A program made the translations under genes and the position numbers. Of a DNA stretch of 14,870 bases, positions 12,545 to 14,870 are shown piece by piece (position 1 is the stretch's first letter; every line of letters begins with the position of its first letter). Under the pieces are notes generated by a model. That model was given only the letters and a program-made list of their open reading frames with translations, did not search any database and was not told the origin of the DNA. Source of the DNA: JALRHH01 sp964638875 (GTDB lineage: Bacteria > Patescibacteriota > Saccharimonadia > Saccharimonadales > JALRHH01); the NCBI GenBank assembly GCA_964638875.1, contig CAZXBL010000024.1, forward strand, positions 1 to 14,870, read 5' to 3'.

Positions 12545-13608
12545 TGGCACAGCCTCGAATTGAGATATTACTTGAGGAAGTTATCAAAAGGAAGGCTTCT
12601 GACCTTCACTTGCAGGTTGGTCTGCCGCCAATGCTACGCGTAGATGGTGCTTTAACACCGGTAAGCGGCGGGGAAGTCTTAAACGAAGAATCTGTTGAGA
12701 CTCTAATATTTGCGATTTTGGACGAAGACCAAAAGCAGATACTACTCAAGGATAAGGAGTTCGACTTTAGTTTTGCCTTTGGCGACTTAGGTCGTTTCCG
12801 TGTAAACGCTTTTCACGAACGCGGTAACCTAGCTGCAGCACTCCGTCTCATCCCTAATGAGATTTTAACCATTGAACAATTGCAATTACCAGAAATTGTT
12901 AATAAATTTGCTGAATATCCTCGGGGTCTCGTGCTTGTAACTGGGCCGACTGGTTCCGGTAAATCAACCACTTTAAGCGCCTTGGTGGATAAAATAAATT
13001 CAGAGCGTTCAGCACACATTATTACTATTGAAGACCCTATCGAATTTATGCACAAATCAAAGAAATCAGTGATTGTGCAGCGTGAAGTGCACTATGATAC
13101 GTACTCGTTCTCTGCGGCGCTTCGCTCATCACTTCGTCAGGATCCTGATGTAGTGCTACTGGGTGAGATGCGTGACCTTGAAACCATTGCAGCCGCAATA
13201 ACTATCGCCGAAACAGGTCACCTTGTATTTGCCACGTTACACACTAACTCTGCTTCACAATCGATCGATCGTATGATTGACGTATTCCCACCACATCAGC
13301 AGCCACAAATTCGTTCACAGCTGGCCAACATACTCATGGCTATCTGTTCACAGCGGCTTATCCCGGCAATTGCCGGTGGTCGTGTTGCAGCAGCTGAGCT
13401 TTTGATCGCGACCCCTGCGGTGCGAAACATCATCCGTGAAGGCAAGAGCCATCAGTTAGAAGCGGTGATTCAGACAGGTGCTGAATTTGGTATGCAGTCT
13501 ATGGACAAGACACTTGTTAACCTCATCCATAGCGGCATAATTAGTTACGACGAAGCAAGGAATTATGCTGTCGACATAGAGGAACTAGACAGGTTGATGA
13601 GAGGTTAA
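12544..13608 (+). CDS. pilT: type IV pilus retraction ATPase PilT
   Basis: At 354 aa this is the normal PilT length, with the N-terminal KRKASDLHLQVG PAS-like strand (16-26) and no MshEN extension. The core has Walker A GPTGSGKS (134-141), an Asp box TIEDPIE (161-167), Walker B DPDVVLLGEMRD (200-211) and a His box TGHLVFATLHTN (224-235). The PilT-specific AIRNLIRE-type motif near the C-terminus reads AVRNIIREG (282-290), which separates it from PilB. PilT disassembles the pilus and so powers twitching and DNA uptake. Its presence implies a retractable pilus. GGGAGGGG at 12528-12535 is a strong Shine-Dalgarno 8 nt before the ATG. PilC follows after 1 nt. Confidence 0.96.
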   Translation: MAQPRIEILLEEVIKRKASDLHLQVGLPPMLRVDGALTPVSGGEVLNEESVETLIFAILDEDQKQILLKDKEFDFSFAFGDLGRFRVNAFHERGNLAAALRLIPNEILTIEQLQLPEIVNKFAEYPRGLVLVTGPTGSGKSTTLSALVDKINSERSAHIITIEDPIEFMHKSKKSVIVQREVHYDTYSFSAALRSSLRQDPDVVLLGEMRDLETIAAAITIAETGHLVFATLHTNSASQSIDRMIDVFPPHQQPQIRSQLANILMAICSQRLIPAIAGGRVAAAELLIATPAVRNIIREGKSHQLEAVIQTGAEFGMQSMDKTLVNLIHSGIISYDEARNYAVDIEELDRLMRG

Positions 13609-13609
13609 C

Positions 13610-14827
13610 ATGCTGACGTATAAATATACAGCTCGGGACCCTGCTACAGGGGGTAAGGTATCCGCTCTGATACAGGCAGATAGTGAAGCTGCTGCGGCAA
13701 AACTGCTCGTTAAAGATGGCTTATCCCCCTTGGAAATTAAACTAGCTAGTGATTCTAGAGGCCCCGGCAAGTACTTTAATAAAGTCCGTGCAAAAGACCG
13801 CATCCTGTTTGCTAGGCAACTATCCACACTGATCAATGCTGGGCTGCCACTGCTCCAGAGTCTTAGGACCGTAAATCATCAGACCCAGAGCAAGCCGCTA
13901 AAAGTAATCATTACGCAAGTCATTGCTGATATTGAGGCAGGTTCTTCCTTTAGCGCCGCTGTCCAGAAACACCCGACCACCTTTAACCAGATATTCATTA
14001 GCCTGATCGCCGCTGGTGAGACATCTGGTACGCTTGATGCCGCGTTAGAGCGAATAGCTTCACAGCAAGAAAAAGACGCAGAGATCCTCAGTAAAGTTCG
14101 AGGTGCAATGGTCTATCCAGCTATTGTTATTGTTGTGATGGTGGCAGTCCTAGGCTTTATGATAGTTAAGGTGCTGCCACAGGTTCAGGTTCTATACGAT
14201 GGGCTTGGTGGCAACAATGAACTGCCAGTATTAACGCGCGTCTTACTGGCTATATCTACCTTTACTATAAAGTTTTGGTGGGTTGTACTGATTTTAATTG
14301 CATTGGGAGCCTTCTTTACATCCCGATGGGCACGTACCTTTGGTGGGAAGCGTGCTATTGATAAATTCAAGATGAAGGCTTGGCCAGTTGGTCCTTTATT
14401 CATGAAACTGTACATGGCCCGATTTGCACGTATGGCACAAACTTTGATCGCGAGTGGTGTGCCCTTACTGCAAGTGATGGAGATCACCGCAAGGTCAATC
14501 AATAATGTTCACATCGAAGACTCAATCAACAGGGCTGCGGTAAAAGTGAAGGGTGGTAAGGCACTTTCAGAGGCAATCACAGGTGATCCAAGCTTCCTTC
14601 AGTTAGTACCAGACATGCTCAAAATTGGTGAAGATTCAGGATCTATGGAACAAATGACAGCCAAAGTTGCTGATTACTACGAAAAAGAGGTAGACCAGCA
14701 GATCAAGACGATCTCAACAATTATCGAGCCCGTTCTTATGGTGGTACTTGGTATTGTAGCCTTCATTATTGTGGCTGCTGTGCTGCTCCCAATCTATGGT
14801 TTAGCAGGCAAGAGCATCATAAGGTAA
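13610..14827 (+). CDS. pilC: type IV pilus inner-membrane platform protein PilC (GspF family)
   Basis: The 405-aa product has the usual GspF/PilC plan. An N-terminal region (1-60) with the YKYTARD opening is followed by a first T2SF domain (about 65-190, FARQLSTLINAGLPLLQSL) ending in a membrane segment at about 168-190. A second membrane segment is at about 220-238, a second T2SF domain covers about 270-392 (FARMAQTLIASGVPLLQVM), and a terminal membrane segment lies at about 372-397. PilC couples the PilB/PilT motors in the cytoplasm to pilin insertion. GAGAGG (13599-13604) provides the Shine-Dalgarno, and the ATG lies one base after the pilT stop. Confidence 0.96.
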   Translation: MLTYKYTARDPATGGKVSALIQADSEAAAAKLLVKDGLSPLEIKLASDSRGPGKYFNKVRAKDRILFARQLSTLINAGLPLLQSLRTVNHQTQSKPLKVIITQVIADIEAGSSFSAAVQKHPTTFNQIFISLIAAGETSGTLDAALERIASQQEKDAEILSKVRGAMVYPAIVIVVMVAVLGFMIVKVLPQVQVLYDGLGGNNELPVLTRVLLAISTFTIKFWWVVLILIALGAFFTSRWARTFGGKRAIDKFKMKAWPVGPLFMKLYMARFARMAQTLIASGVPLLQVMEITARSINNVHIEDSINRAAVKVKGGKALSEAITGDPSFLQLVPDMLKIGEDSGSMEQMTAKVADYYEKEVDQQIKTISTIIEPVLMVVLGIVAFIIVAAVLLPIYGLAGKSIIR

Positions 14828-14842
14828 GGGGGCATCTACCGT

Positions 14843-14870
14843 ATGTCGTATCAACAACTAAGAAACAAAA
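14843..14870 (+). CDS. start of a further gene, possibly a prepilin (3' cut by window edge)
   Basis: ATG at 14843 has a purine-rich Shine-Dalgarno (AAGGGGG, 14826-14832, a little distant at 10 nt) and follows pilC by 15 nt. Only nine codons are visible (MSYQQLRNK). A short, polar, basic stretch ending in Arg-Asn-Lys is what precedes the G-F-T-x-x-E cleavage site in many class III prepilins, and a pilin commonly follows pilC. The diagnostic residues lie outside the window, so the identity is a guess. Confidence 0.45.

Overview
The window is chromosomal DNA from a bacterium with a small, compact genome, most likely a member of the Candidate Phyla Radiation (Patescibacteria) close to Saccharibacteria (TM7). 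This is inferred from the style of the genes rather than from a marker gene. It has a type IV pilus (T4P) cluster without an outer-membrane secretin in view, a large surface protein of a kind seen beside CPR pilus genes, small tandem serine-hydrolase-like proteins, and several promoters placed so close to start codons that the mRNAs would have almost no leader. TGA is used as a stop (pilM, pilO), so the recoded-TGA lineages (Gracilibacteria, Absconditabacteria) are unlikely.

Left part (1-4128): the 3' end of a TlyA-type rRNA methyltransferase; a phosphoribosyltransferase-like protein with a degraded PRPP loop; a 229-nt gap holding a good promoter and several hairpins; two tandem membrane-anchored proteins of the class A beta-lactamase/PBP-like fold, the first of which has lost all three catalytic motifs while the second keeps them; and, convergent with them, the ribosome-associated ATPase YchF.

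Right part (4260-14870), all on the + strand: a membrane-anchored SurA-like protein overlapping an 839-residue secreted protein, then the T4P machine in the order pilM, pilN, pilO, an 82-aa membrane protein in the pilP position, pilB, pilT, pilC, and the first codons of a further gene that may be a prepilin. PilM/N/O form the inner-membrane alignment complex, PilC is the platform, PilB powers extension and PilT retraction. The 839-aa protein is a candidate pilus-associated surface protein, and the SurA-like protein may help it fold outside the membrane.

The most unusual signals are at the RNA level and in the broken enzyme motifs. There is a long hairpin plus a 20-codon leader ORF ahead of pilM, a hairpin that buries the pilB start codon, and a 17-codon leader ORF with its own Shine-Dalgarno whose stop overlaps the pilT start. 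There is also a PilB that has lost its zinc-binding cysteines, and a catalytically dead copy of a serine hydrolase next to an intact one. No tRNA, rRNA, CRISPR array, insertion sequence or integrase was seen.
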